A stretch of DNA of 64,000 nt from Candidatus Obscuribacter sp. (GCA_021772135.1 JADYXQ010000232.1:1-64000), one strand, 5' to 3'. Positions 40,268-49,486 are shown, counted from the stretch's first letter. Made by a program: numbers and translations. The notes: a model not told the origin generated them from the letters alone.

Positions 40268-40939
40268 CTAATGATATTGTTGAATCTGTGATGTGAAGCC
40301 CTCCACGCTTGAAGAAGGGCCGCCGTTGTACAGAACGTTGCCGGCGCCGTCTAAAAATACCACCCGCGGAATGCTAGAAACTGCGTATTTTGACGCCAGC
40401 TCTTTATTCTCATCTAAATTTACTTGCTCGAAAGCTACATCTGAAAACTTGGACTTGGTTGCGTCAAACACGGGCGCAAACTTTTTACATGGTTGTCACC
40501 AATCGGCCCAGAAATCTATCACCTTCTTCACTTTGGCCAGGGCAATTTTCTGACCACCACCAGATGAGCTTGATGCGATGGGCGCGCTGGCAGAAGAACT
40601 TGAGCCTCCTCCCGCGCCGGTCAGACGCACCGAACTTAGCTGAGCCAGGCCTGTGGCGGCTTTGCCGGCCAAATTGGCGTCACGACTGTCCACTACCCAC
40701 TTATATTCCAATTTTGCCTGGTCGATGCGGCCGAGGGCCTGCTGACAAAGCGCCACATAATAGTGCACCAGGGCATTATTGGGATAACTGGCTTTGAAAG
40801 TTTGAAATTCGCTCAGGGCCAGAGCATATTTTCCGCTGGAATAGTCGGCCATTGCTTGTTGAAAGCTCGGCGCCGCCTGTACTGCCGCACTAATTGAAAT
40901 AGCGCAGGCCACTAGCAGACCCACAGGTAAAAATCGCAT
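40268..40939 (-). CDS. TPR-thioredoxin protein with in-frame UGA at the active site (probable selenoprotein)
   Basis: Read through one UGA, this is a 223-residue secreted protein. It has a signal peptide (MRFLPVGLLVACAISISAAV through QA), a TPR-like helical region (about 28-95), a Ser/Gly linker (about 105-130) and a thioredoxin domain (about 133-223). The active site reads FWADW-UGA-QPCKKFAPVF, so UGA (codon 148) replaces the first Cys of the CxPC motif. The frame does not change, and the rest of the fold is intact (VNLDENKELASKYAV, cis-Pro in SSIPRVVFLDG). ATG 40939 follows GGAGG. A gene caller would split it at 40496. Selenocysteine is the natural reading; a nonsense mutation is the alternative. 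Confidence 0.78.
40458..40481 (-). promoter_or_regulatory. Candidate bacterial SECIS hairpin downstream of the UGA
   Basis: On the coding strand the hairpin starts 15 nt after the UGA. GUU-(U)-GCG pairs with CGC-AAC, six base pairs with one bulged U, closing an 11-nt loop (CCCGUGUUUGA) with a GU. Position and bulge resemble known bacterial SECIS elements. The hairpin is short and was found by eye, so this stays a candidate. Confidence 0.45.
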
Positions 40940-41060
40940 AAAAACCTCCAGCAACAGTCGCTACTTTTTTTATACCCCCGCCGCTCCACTGTCTACACCT
41001 GGTGTGATAGTCTTTTGCACTGGCTGATACTACGCCCCGCTGGCGCTCAAGGGATAATCG

Positions 41061-43121
41061 ATGAAAAGAGCTGTTACCTTTGTTTTGACTCTTGCCTCTT
41101 CCGTGAACATAGGAGCAGCTTCTGCCCTGTCTGCGCCACAGACGAGCGAAAAAGAGCCGGTTGTACCCCGGTTTTCAGCTGGCTACATGGACAAATCGGT
41201 TAAGCCGGCCGACGATTTTTATCTTTATGCCAACGGCAGCTGGGTCAAAAAAAATCCGGTGCCGGCTGATAAGGCTCGCTGGGGCAGCTTTAGTGAGCTG
41301 GCTGAACGCAATAACTATTTGATTCATGGCTTGCTTGAAAGCGCCAGTGCCGACGTTGCTAAGAATCCTCCTGGTTCACCCAGAATACAGGTTGGTGACT
41401 TTTTTAAAGCTGGTATGAATACAGCACTTCTGGAGAAGAAAACCTTCGCACCCATTCAGAGCCAACTTGACCGCATTGCCGCTGTGAAAACTTATGATCA
41501 AATGTTCCAGCTGCTAGCCGATTTTCATAAAGAAGGTGGCGGCGGAATTTTTTACAGCACCGTGGATCCTGATGCCAAAGACAGTGGCATCTACGCATTT
41601 CAGTTGATGCAGGGCGGGCTCAGTTTGCCTGACCGCGAATATTATCTGCAAGAGAATTTTGCTAAGCAACGTCAGGCTTATATCGAACATGTGAAAAAAA
41701 TGTTTGTATTGTTAGGCGAAAGTCCAGAGCAGGCTGCTAAAGACGCCGATGTTGTTTTCAATATAGAGAAAGAGTTGGCTCAGGCCAGCCGCTCTCGTGT
41801 TGACTTGCGCGACCCGATTAAAAACTACAACAAAGTAAAAACAGCCGATCTGGTAGCCGGCAGTAGCTCTATCCCCTGGCAAGTTTACTTTGATGAACGT
41901 GGTATCAAAGATATTCCTTACGCAGTGGTGGGGCAGCCTGACTTTTTTGAGGCTTTGAGTAAAACTGTAAAGGCTCACCCTTTAGATCAGTGGAAGACAT
42001 ATTTGCGCTGGCACCTTTTGCATGAAGCGGCACCGTATTTGCACGACGCTGTTGAAAGCGAGAATTTTAATTTTTTCGGCAAAACTTTGAGCGGTCAAGA
42101 AGTGCAAGAGCCTCGTTGGAAGCGCGTCGCTAAAGTTATCGACCGCTCCGTGGGCGAGGCCCTGGGCCAGCTTTATGTCGAGAAGTATTTTACAGCTGAA
42201 GCCCGCAAGACCATGGCCGAGCTGGTCACCAATTTGCGCGAAGTCTTTTCTGATCATTTGCAAAAACTTGACTGGATGGGCGATGTCACTCGCAAAAAGG
42301 CCATGGCAAAATTCGAAAAATTTGTTCAAAAAATTGGACACCCCGATAAATTTCGCGACTATTCGAAAATTGATATTCAAGCCGACGATTATTATGGTGA
42401 CGCTCAAAGGGCAGACGCTTTTGAAATAGCCAGACAGGTGGCTCGCATCGGCAAGCCCGTTGATAAGAGCGAATGGAGCATGACACCGCCCACGGTGAAC
42501 GCTTACTTCAATCCGACTATGAATGAAATTGTCTTTCCGGCAGGAATTTTACAGCCGCCGTTCTTCGATGTCACTATGGACGATGCCGTAAATTATGGCG
42601 GCATCGGGGCTGTGATCGGCCATGAAATTACCCACGGCTATGACGACGAAGGTAGGCACTATGATGCTGACGGCAACCTCAAAGAGTGGTGGACTGAAGC
42701 TGATACTAAAGAGTTTGATGGCCGTGCCCAGAAAGTCGTAGATGAATATAACGGCTTCGAAGCTTTGCCTGGTCTCAATGTCAATGGCAAGCTTACTTTA
42801 GGAGAAAACATCGCCGACCTCGGTGGCGTCAGCATCGGCTACGACGCTCTGCAAAGAGCGATGAAGAAAGATCCATCTAAGCGCAAAGTGATAGATGGAT
42901 TCACCCCTGAGCAAAGGTTCTTCCTTTCATTCGCTCAACTCTGGCGCATGAATATTCGCGAAGCCGAGCAGCGTCGTTTAGTCACAGTAGATCCTCACTC
43001 ACCGGGAAAATTCCGTTCAGTCGGTCCGCTCATGAATTTCCAAGAATTCTATGACGCTTTTGATATCAAGCCAGGTGCAAAAATGTGGCGCGAGCCTGAA
43101 AAACGGGCGAAAATCTGGTAG
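41061..43121 (+). CDS. M13 family zinc metallopeptidase (neprilysin/PepO-like), secreted
   Basis: A 686-residue endopeptidase. Signal peptide residues 1-25 end at ALSAP, so it is exported. The N-terminal M13 helical domain starts with SVKPADDFYLYANGSWVKKN. The catalytic C-terminal domain has the zinc motif VIGHEITHGYDDEGR (HExxH), the third ligand in GENIADLGG, the substrate-binding NAYFNPTMNEIVFPAGILQPP, and a typical CxxW-like end without Cys (MWREPEKRAKIW). All catalytic residues are intact. Its stop is one base from the stop of the convergent kinase gene. Confidence 0.95.
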   Translation: MKRAVTFVLTLASSVNIGAASALSAPQTSEKEPVVPRFSAGYMDKSVKPADDFYLYANGSWVKKNPVPADKARWGSFSELAERNNYLIHGLLESASADVAKNPPGSPRIQVGDFFKAGMNTALLEKKTFAPIQSQLDRIAAVKTYDQMFQLLADFHKEGGGGIFYSTVDPDAKDSGIYAFQLMQGGLSLPDREYYLQENFAKQRQAYIEHVKKMFVLLGESPEQAAKDADVVFNIEKELAQASRSRVDLRDPIKNYNKVKTADLVAGSSSIPWQVYFDERGIKDIPYAVVGQPDFFEALSKTVKAHPLDQWKTYLRWHLLHEAAPYLHDAVESENFNFFGKTLSGQEVQEPRWKRVAKVIDRSVGEALGQLYVEKYFTAEARKTMAELVTNLREVFSDHLQKLDWMGDVTRKKAMAKFEKFVQKIGHPDKFRDYSKIDIQADDYYGDAQRADAFEIARQVARIGKPVDKSEWSMTPPTVNAYFNPTMNEIVFPAGILQPPFFDVTMDDAVNYGGIGAVIGHEITHGYDDEGRHYDADGNLKEWWTEADTKEFDGRAQKVVDEYNGFEALPGLNVNGKLTLGENIADLGGVSIGYDALQRAMKKDPSKRKVIDGFTPEQRFFLSFAQLWRMNIREAEQRRLVTVDPHSPGKFRSVGPLMNFQEFYDAFDIKPGAKMWREPEKRAKIW

Positions 43122-43122
43122 C

Positions 43123-45135
43123 TCATTTTTTCTGGATAATTTTTAGTTTTGGCATGAGCGTTTTAATTTCTTGCAATTGCTGCTGGCTTAATGAGTCTCG
43201 TGTGACTACTAATTCTTGAAGATTGGAACAGCGTTTAAGTTCTTTCAGCAATTCCGTTGGATAGGTGGCCTGTTCAAGACCGATGCTGATTAAGTGTTTT
43301 ATCTGAGTGAGGGCTTTGAAGCTTTTCGCGTCAATTTGGCAATATTTTAAATCAAGATAAATTAGCGTTGACATTTTTGTCAGGTGCAAGATTTCTTGTT
43401 CAGTGAGTACCATATTGCGCAGACCAACTGACCGTAAATGTGGGTTGCTTTGCAACACCTGCAGCACTTCTTCGGTGTTTTCTTGCTGGTCTAACTTGAT
43501 TGATTTTAGACGCTGGCTCAGCCCGCTGCGCATGAGAGCAGTAGCACTAAAAGAGGTTTTAACGAAAGAAAGCACTTTTAAATGCGGCAGATCTCCCAGA
43601 GTGCTGCAATATTCCGGACTAAGTGTGCATTTGACAAAAGTCAGATGGGTTAAATTGGTCCATGCTGAAAGTATCTGCACCGCCGGCGGTGTGCTGGAGC
43701 TCTCCACGCTTAAATCACTAACTGCGTCTGGAGCAAAGCGCAGATAATATTCAGGATTATAAGCCACATTTTTGTTGGCAAAAAAGAGGATTGGACTTAG
43801 ATCTCCGGTAGTAAAGTCGCCCGTGGCCGGCATTCTAACCTTGTCGTGCTCTGAAACAATACCAATGTCCTGATCTTTGGGAAAATGGAATACCCAGTGG
43901 TAGGGAGGAACCTTGACCATTTCCGATACTTGCTTAGTAGAGCGGAAATATGGTGAGGTGGAATGTGTGGGTTGGTCCCAGGGATTGGTAACACTGAGGT
44001 CGGCCGTGCTCGCTTTGGTCTCTGCTTTCTTGGGCGGCGCCCCCGGTTTGAAGACATACAGATAGCCCAGGCCGATGATCCCTACGATTAAAAGCAAACC
44101 AAATACTGTGGCTCCGGCCACCAGCAGGTCTTTACTAATCGCGCTATCTGGTTCTGAATAATATTCGTCTTTTGTTTTTTCAGCTTTTGGAAGAATTGCT
44201 TGCGGCTCCATTGACCCGGCAATTAATTCATTGAGAAGCTCAGCAATGTCGTCTAGATTTTGAAAGCGATCTTCTGGTTCTTTCTCCATGCAGCCAGCCA
44301 CCACTTCGTTGAGCAGCCGTTCTTGAGCAGCAGAACAATCTTCGCGATATATTTCAGGCAGAGCAGCCGACTGATGCATGAGCATCGTTTCTACTGCGGT
44401 TTTGCCTTTGAAAGGCACTGATCCTGTCAGGGCTGTAAACATAGTGCAGCCCACCGAATAAATATCGGTCAAGTGTGTGACGGCCTCTCCCGCAGTTTGC
44501 TCAGGGCTCATATAAGCTGGGCTGCCGCAGATTTCTCCCGGCTTAGTCAGACCTTGTTCGATGTTGCCTTCGAGCCCCACAAGTCTGGCGATACCGAAAT
44601 CAACCACTTTGGTTTTAAATTTTCCGCTGGGTGATTCAATCAAAATCAGATTGGCCGGTTTAATATCGCGGTGCACAATATTTTTGTTGTGAGCTAATTT
44701 GAGAGCGGCACAAACATCTATAAATGAATCGGCAAATTGACTTACGGTGAGCGGACCGTTATCGTCGACGTAATCGGCCATCGACTGACCGTCAAGCAAT
44801 TCCATGACATAGAAGGGGCAGCCCCGTGCGTCCACGCCCATATTAAAAATCTGCACCACGTTGGCGTGTTCGAGCTTAGCTAGGGCGCGCCCTTCAATTT
44901 CAAAACGTTTCCAGTTAGTATCGGTAATTTGGCCAGGTGCCAAAAGCTTGAGAGCAAAGACCCGTTGCAATTCCAGGTGCTGGGCTTTGAACAAAACTCC
45001 CATGCCGCCCCGGGCCAGTACCGAAATCAGCTCGTAACTATTGCCGACGATATCGCCCGGTCCATAGCTGATTTGACTGGCTGACTGACCGCCGAAGGTG
45101 ACGGTGTTATCTTTGATATCATCAGGTTTGGCCAC
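43123..45135 (-). CDS. Transmembrane Ser/Thr kinase with C-terminal LRRs
   Basis: A 670-residue kinase starting at GTG 45135. The kinase domain (about 28-295) has ARGGMGVLFKA, FALKLL, HRDIKPANLIL, DFGIARL and SPAYMSPEQT. A membrane helix spans about 345-368 (GATVFGLLLIVGIIGLGYLYVF). The cap is HWVFHFPKDQDIGIV and LRRs run from about 490 to 665 (LTHLTFVKCTLSPEYC, LRSVGLRNMVLTEQEI, LIYLDLKYCQIDAKSF). Active-site residues are complete. A 41-codon frame with a signal-like N-terminus ends 3 nt before the start and may be coupled to it. Confidence 0.9.
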   Translation of the reverse strand: MAKPDDIKDNTVTFGGQSASQISYGPGDIVGNSYELISVLARGGMGVLFKAQHLELQRVFALKLLAPGQITDTNWKRFEIEGRALAKLEHANVVQIFNMGVDARGCPFYVMELLDGQSMADYVDDNGPLTVSQFADSFIDVCAALKLAHNKNIVHRDIKPANLILIESPSGKFKTKVVDFGIARLVGLEGNIEQGLTKPGEICGSPAYMSPEQTAGEAVTHLTDIYSVGCTMFTALTGSVPFKGKTAVETMLMHQSAALPEIYREDCSAAQERLLNEVVAGCMEKEPEDRFQNLDDIAELLNELIAGSMEPQAILPKAEKTKDEYYSEPDSAISKDLLVAGATVFGLLLIVGIIGLGYLYVFKPGAPPKKAETKASTADLSVTNPWDQPTHSTSPYFRSTKQVSEMVKVPPYHWVFHFPKDQDIGIVSEHDKVRMPATGDFTTGDLSPILFFANKNVAYNPEYYLRFAPDAVSDLSVESSSTPPAVQILSAWTNLTHLTFVKCTLSPEYCSTLGDLPHLKVLSFVKTSFSATALMRSGLSQRLKSIKLDQQENTEEVLQVLQSNPHLRSVGLRNMVLTEQEILHLTKMSTLIYLDLKYCQIDAKSFKALTQIKHLISIGLEQATYPTELLKELKRCSNLQELVVTRDSLSQQQLQEIKTLMPKLKIIQKK

Positions 45136-45138
45136 AGA

Positions 45139-45264
45139 TCACGCCTTTCCCATTGCCTGATTAGCAGCCTTAAGGCCAGTCAGTCGTTCAGCGGCCTCTG
45201 ACCACTGCCACGGGCCTGCGAACATTAGAGCGAGTAAAATCGGCGTCAGCGTATGTAGTCTCAT
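45139..45264 (-). CDS. Small putative exported peptide upstream of the LRR kinase
   Basis: A 41-codon frame beginning MRLHTLTPILLALMFAGPWQ, like a short signal peptide with a possible cleavage after WSEA, leaving about 20 residues. Its TGA is 3 nt before the kinase GTG, and the kinase SD lies inside its last codons, so it could be a leader peptide or small partner. The SD (TATAGG) is weak. It may be chance. Confidence 0.35.
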   Translation of the reverse strand: MRLHTLTPILLALMFAGPWQWSEAAERLTGLKAANQAMGKA

Positions 45265-45314
45265 GGCCTATAAAGCTACCATAACAAGTCAGGAGGTCAA
45301 CAAGACTTTATACA

Positions 45315-45344
45315 GACAAAACAGGGTGGCTGTGAGGCCACCCC
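45315..45344 (-). terminator. Rho-independent terminator of the ferredoxin gene
   Basis: On the minus strand GGGTGGC, loop CTCACA and GCCACCC form a perfect 7-bp GC-rich stem, followed by TGTTTTGT. It begins about 36 bp after the ferredoxin stop and is oriented to end that transcript. Confidence 0.8.
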
Positions 45345-45379
45345 GTAAGGCATTTCTGGTAATTGCTAAAAGCGCTTAA

Positions 45380-45604
45380 TTAGGGCTTTTGCAGTTCAGG
45401 CTGCCATTCATCAAGAATCGCACCTTCTACAGGGCAAGCTGATAAGCAAGCGCCGCAGTCAATACAGGTGCTGTCGTCGATGTATGGATACTTGGTGCCT
45501 TTGGCGTTTGTCTTTCCGTCAGCCCAGTGAATGCATTCGACGGGACAGACTGGGACGCAGTCGCCTACGCCTTCACAAACATCACTTACGATGGTATATG
45601 ACAT
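45380..45604 (-). CDS. Small two-cluster ferredoxin (7Fe/8Fe type)
   Basis: A 74-residue electron carrier. The first cluster region is CEGVGDCVPVCPVECIHW, with the longer first spacing seen in 3Fe-4S/4Fe-4S (FdI-like) proteins. The second is CIDCGACLSACPVEGAI, a regular CxxCxxCxxxCP. The length matches short bacterial ferredoxins. It is transcribed alone, with a good terminator downstream and GGAGAG just before ATG 45604. The redox partner is not evident from neighbours. Confidence 0.94.
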   Translation of the reverse strand: MSYTIVSDVCEGVGDCVPVCPVECIHWADGKTNAKGTKYPYIDDSTCIDCGACLSACPVEGAILDEWQPELQKP

Positions 45605-46231
45605 TATTCGCTCTCCTTGTTGTGGCTATCAGAGAAAAAGTCACTGAAGCCTCAATACTTTCTCTTCCCAATTATGACTGATGCTAATACGACTTGGTGC
45701 CCAAATGTAATTGGTAAAAATACTGGACAGATAATCGACTTTCTCAAGTCTACTATTTGATTTTCGCATAAATCCGCGCCAATACAAGCTCCGCGAAGGC
45801 GCAGTCGCAGCCTCCGCAGAGTCATTTCCAATTTTTTCCCCCCGACTTATTGCTAGCCAATGTCAAAATTGCTAATGCATTGCGTAAGTGTGGGAATCGT
45901 TCTCAATAACAGACTTCAATATAGCCATCGCTGAAGTTTGCAAGTTTGCTTGTGTGCCCCTGTGGCCTCTCAGGCGCGCCTTTCAGAGGAATTGCAACTA
46001 TGGCGAATTGCGATCAGATTCGAATTGCTGCGGCAGCAGCTGCGAAGGTGTGCCAATAGATCTTGCCATTTGATCAATTCAAGCTAACGAGAACGCTGCT
46101 GTACGGTGATATCAGCGCCGCTCGATTTTTTTGATCGCGAAAGTTTGCAAAAACTGTCAAGAAAATAAACCAAAATTGAGGAGGAGAAGCATTCAAAATC
46201 CTCGTATTTGATCACTAATTTTATTTTGTCC
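45605..46231. other. 627-bp intergenic region
   Basis: Between the ferredoxin gene and the end of the sodium symporter gene. Frames of 61-88 codons occur on both strands but are Cys/Trp/Arg-rich, lack SD sites and do not resemble proteins. The right side should hold the ferredoxin promoter. No strong hairpin or repeat was seen. Confidence 0.5.
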
Positions 46232-47734
46232 CTACTTAATACTTGCGCCTTGCGGCGAAAACAACGATCCAATGACAAGTGTGACCAGGCTACCAAGCAT
46301 AATGCGCCACGGGAATGCAATTTGCGGCAAGCATGCCACCACAAGAGCACCAGCTACCATGGCTATACAGTTGCCTGTGTCGTTGCCGCGTTTCGTCAAA
46401 AGCCCCAGGAGAAAGACTCCTAGAAGTGATCCGTATGTATATCCAAAAATAGTAAGAACGATGGGAATGATGCGCGAGTCAGGGTGCTCAATGACAAAAT
46501 AGGCGGTGCCTCCGGCGACTGCGATCATCAAAAAAGCAAACAGATAAGTCAGCTTGCGCGCTTGAGTGACCGATTGTTCTTTCGAGAAATCTCTAGTGGC
46601 GCTTGTTGCCAGTGCGTTAAGAGCAGCACTTAGTGAACCCATGGCGGTGGCGAAGATTCCGGCCACCAGCAGGCCTCTTAGACCAACAGGCATTTTTGTC
46701 AGTATAAAGTAGGCGAACACTTCGCTATTTTTTTGTGGTAAGCCGCCGTCAGGTTGCTGGGAATAAAACAGGTGAATCAAAATGCCGATGGTGAGGAAAA
46801 TGAAACCGATGGGCAAATCAGCCAGGCCCGACAACACCAGCGACAGCCTGCTCTTTTTGTAATCGGTAGCGGTAAGCATGCGCTGCACCATGTCTTGATC
46901 TGTGCCATGAGTAGCAAGAGTGGTAAAAGTAGAACCGATTAGGGCCGCCCAGATTGTGTATTCAGAACCGAGCACAGCCTTGATATTTTGCCAGAGGTCG
47001 GCATTATCTGTGGTACCACTGATGAACACGGGCATAGGTGTATGCCTATAGAAATCGTGCACTGAAGCTGTGCCCTCAGGCATAATGTTCATGAGCACCA
47101 CAATTGCACCAATAGCGCCACCAAGCATTACCGTGGCCTGAATGCAGTCTGTCCACACTACCGCCTTGATGCCGCCGCTAGATGTGTACATGGCCGTAAT
47201 TAGAGTGATTACAACAATGGCAGACAGATAGACTGAAAGTTGTTGCCCGGCGCTCAGTTGTGTGCCGCTCACTAGCGCGAAACCGACAGCCAGAATTATG
47301 GCTGATACATACAGACGTGCCCCCGAAGCCAGTACGCGGGTAATTAGAAAAACAGCCGATGCCAGTAGTCTTGTTTTGCGACCAAAGCGCAGTTCTAAAT
47401 ATTCATAGATTGAATACACGTTGTGATCGAAAAATGGCTTGATGAAGACAAAGGCCACAATCACTCGACCAATGACTGTGCCGATTAGTATTTGCAGATA
47501 AGTGTAGTTAACAAGTTTGAAACCCTCGCCCGGGGTACCAAGAAAGGTCGCGGCGCTGGTCTCGGCGGCAATTATCGATGCCAGAACAGCTGGCCAGGGC
47601 ATTGAGCGGCCACCAAGAGAAAAGTCAGAAAGATTGTCTTCCTTGCGGCCAAACTTGAGTCCGACCACAATAATCAGGGCAAAATACAAAAATACTATGA
47701 CAAGGTCTATAGCAAAAAATGCATCGAGCCCCAT
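46232..47734 (-). CDS. Sodium:solute symporter (SSS family)
   Basis: A 500-residue membrane transporter with about 13 hydrophobic segments. SSS hallmarks include GRKEDNLSDFSLGGRSMPW near the N-terminus, AAETSAATFLGTPG in helix 2 (sodium and substrate site), YLELRFGRKTR and the TSSGGIKAVVWTDCIQ region. Sugars, amino acids or organic acids are possible substrates. ATG 47734 is preferred over GTG 47740 on spacing. It lies 12 bp downstream of the PolX-like gene, so a shared transcript is possible though functionally unexplained. Confidence 0.92.
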   Translation of the reverse strand: MGLDAFFAIDLVIVFLYFALIIVVGLKFGRKEDNLSDFSLGGRSMPWPAVLASIIAAETSAATFLGTPGEGFKLVNYTYLQILIGTVIGRVIVAFVFIKPFFDHNVYSIYEYLELRFGRKTRLLASAVFLITRVLASGARLYVSAIILAVGFALVSGTQLSAGQQLSVYLSAIVVITLITAMYTSSGGIKAVVWTDCIQATVMLGGAIGAIVVLMNIMPEGTASVHDFYRHTPMPVFISGTTDNADLWQNIKAVLGSEYTIWAALIGSTFTTLATHGTDQDMVQRMLTATDYKKSRLSLVLSGLADLPIGFIFLTIGILIHLFYSQQPDGGLPQKNSEVFAYFILTKMPVGLRGLLVAGIFATAMGSLSAALNALATSATRDFSKEQSVTQARKLTYLFAFLMIAVAGGTAYFVIEHPDSRIIPIVLTIFGYTYGSLLGVFLLGLLTKRGNDTGNCIAMVAGALVVACLPQIAFPWRIMLGSLVTLVIGSLFSPQGASIK

Positions 47735-47746
47735 AAACACTTCTAC

Positions 47747-49486
47747 TTATTTAGCTTTGACGATCTCTTTAAATTGTTCTACAGGCATAGTGTTTAAAAC
47801 ATCGTCTTTAGTAATGCCGGCGCGACGAGCTAAGTGTATGCCAAATTTCAAATTTTGCAACTCTGAGGTAGCGTGAGCATCGGTCGAAATGACAAATCGC
47901 AGTCCGCGCTCTTTAGCGAGCTTCGGCCAGCGGGGTTCTAAATCTAAGCGATGCGGATCACCATTTATTTCAATGGCCAGCCGGGCTTCGGCCACGGCGT
48001 CGAGCAGCTTTTCCACGTCTACTGGAATGGGATCGCGCTTCAAAACCAGCCGACCCAGGGGATGGCCCCAGACTTTAAAGTGTTTGTCTTTCAAACCGCG
48101 CAAAAGTCGCCTGGTCATCTGCTCTTCATTTTGTTTATAACGTGAATGAATGCTGGCGACGATAATATCGAATTTGTCTAGAATATGATCAGGATAATCA
48201 AGCTTGCCGTCGGCGAGGATATCGCATTCGGTGCCTTTTAAAATGCGAATTTTAACCAGCTCCTGCACGCGATCAATTTCTTCCCATTGCTCTTTCAGTC
48301 TATCGATATCGAGGCCCCCTGCATAATGGGCAGTGGGCGAATGGTCGGTGAGGGTGATGTATTTCATGCCCATTTTCTCAGCCGCCCGTGCCATTTGTTC
48401 AATTGAATGACGGCCATCTGAAAATGTACTGTGACAGTGAGTCATGCCTTGAATATGGCCAATCTCAATCAGGTCGGCAAAGGCCCCCTTTTTAGCCATG
48501 GAAATTTCTTTTTCGCCTTCTCGCAGTTCAGGAGCTATAAAAGGTAATTTCAAAGCGCCGTAAAAATCGGCTTCGTCTTTAATTTCAATTATCTGCCGGC
48601 CTTTTTTCAGCTCACCCGGCGCCAGCGTCAGTTTTTGTTTTTCAGCAATATTTTGCAGCTGCTCATAGTGCTCTTTTGACCCTGTATGTTCAATGAGACC
48701 CAGGGCCAGATTTTCAGTAATATGCAATTCAGCGGTTATGCCCAGTGACAGATTGACCCGCATCATATCGTCAGTTGCATCATCGACTTTTGTTACTTGC
48801 GAGAATTTTTTAAAAGCATTGAAAGCAGCTTCTTGATTTATGGTTTCCACCACCAGACAAATGCGGTCGGTGGTTTCGTGCCAGCGGCGTAATTCTCCAG
48901 CTAAGGAAATGCGGTCTGTTTTTAGCGCTGCTTTCATGAAATGCAATAATTCTTCCGCTACCTCTAACACATCGACTAAGAGTGTCTGGCTGTCTGCTAT
49001 TTTGCTTATATCTATGGCTTTTAATAAAGCCTTTTCGGTGCGCAAGCCAAAGCCTTTTATTTCGCGTACTTTGCCTGCGCGGCATGCCTCCTCCAGTTCG
49101 TCTAGATTTTTGATACCGAGTTCGTTATGCAATATTTCTATGCGTTTTAAAGTAAGACCTTCCACGCGCGAAAGTTCCATTACTCCTGGTGGCAGTTGTT
49201 CGCGCAAATGCGAAAGTAATTTGGTTTCACCAGTGTTGTAAAGATCGGTAATGTATGCGGCAAGAGAGGCGCCGATACAGGGTAGCTCCGTCAGACGCTC
49301 TTCTTCCACCAGTCGTCTAATGTCGAGCTGGGCACTTTCTACGGCTTTGGCACCGGCCAGGTAAGCACGAGCTTTATAGGCGTTTTCACCTTTGACATTG
49401 AGCAAGGTGCCGGTCTCTCGCAGTGCACTGGCGATGGCAAATTTGTCGAGTTTAACATCGGGCTTAGTTTCGATAGAGTTATTCAT
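47747..49486 (-). CDS. polX: PolX-like protein: degenerate polymerase domain plus intact PHP phosphoesterase
   Basis: A 579-residue homologue of bacterial DNA polymerase X. The N-terminal helix-hairpin-helix region (about 10-110, PCIGASLAAYI and GFGLRTEKALLKAI), fingers, palm (about 160-300, HTGSKEHYEQL) and C-terminal PHP domain (about 335-575) are all present. The PHP metal ligands look intact (THCHSTFSDG, HSPTAH, TECDIL, HSRY, WGHPLGR, STDAHA). In the palm, the family GSxRR...GDID is here AGELRRWHETTDRICLV. The catalytic Asp pair is therefore missing and polymerase activity is probably lost while the 3'-5' exonuclease/phosphoesterase remains. A role in DNA repair is likely. Confidence 0.9.
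   Translation of the reverse strand: MNNSIETKPDVKLDKFAIASALRETGTLLNVKGENAYKARAYLAGAKAVESAQLDIRRLVEEERLTELPCIGASLAAYITDLYNTGETKLLSHLREQLPPGVMELSRVEGLTLKRIEILHNELGIKNLDELEEACRAGKVREIKGFGLRTEKALLKAIDISKIADSQTLLVDVLEVAEELLHFMKAALKTDRISLAGELRRWHETTDRICLVVETINQEAAFNAFKKFSQVTKVDDATDDMMRVNLSLGITAELHITENLALGLIEHTGSKEHYEQLQNIAEKQKLTLAPGELKKGRQIIEIKDEADFYGALKLPFIAPELREGEKEISMAKKGAFADLIEIGHIQGMTHCHSTFSDGRHSIEQMARAAEKMGMKYITLTDHSPTAHYAGGLDIDRLKEQWEEIDRVQELVKIRILKGTECDILADGKLDYPDHILDKFDIIVASIHSRYKQNEEQMTRRLLRGLKDKHFKVWGHPLGRLVLKRDPIPVDVEKLLDAVAEARLAIEINGDPHRLDLEPRWPKLAKERGLRFVISTDAHATSELQNLKFGIHLARRAGITKDDVLNTMPVEQFKEIVKAK

Noticed and set aside
40496-40498. UGA as tryptophan (code 4/25) in the thioredoxin gene
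   Set aside because: UGA ends many intact genes in the window (for example 1065, 16555, 31270), and Trp is encoded by TGG just before this site.
45888-46350. Frames of 61-88 codons in the 627-bp gap
   Set aside because: Cys/Trp/Arg-rich, no SD, no similarity to protein families; treated as noncoding.
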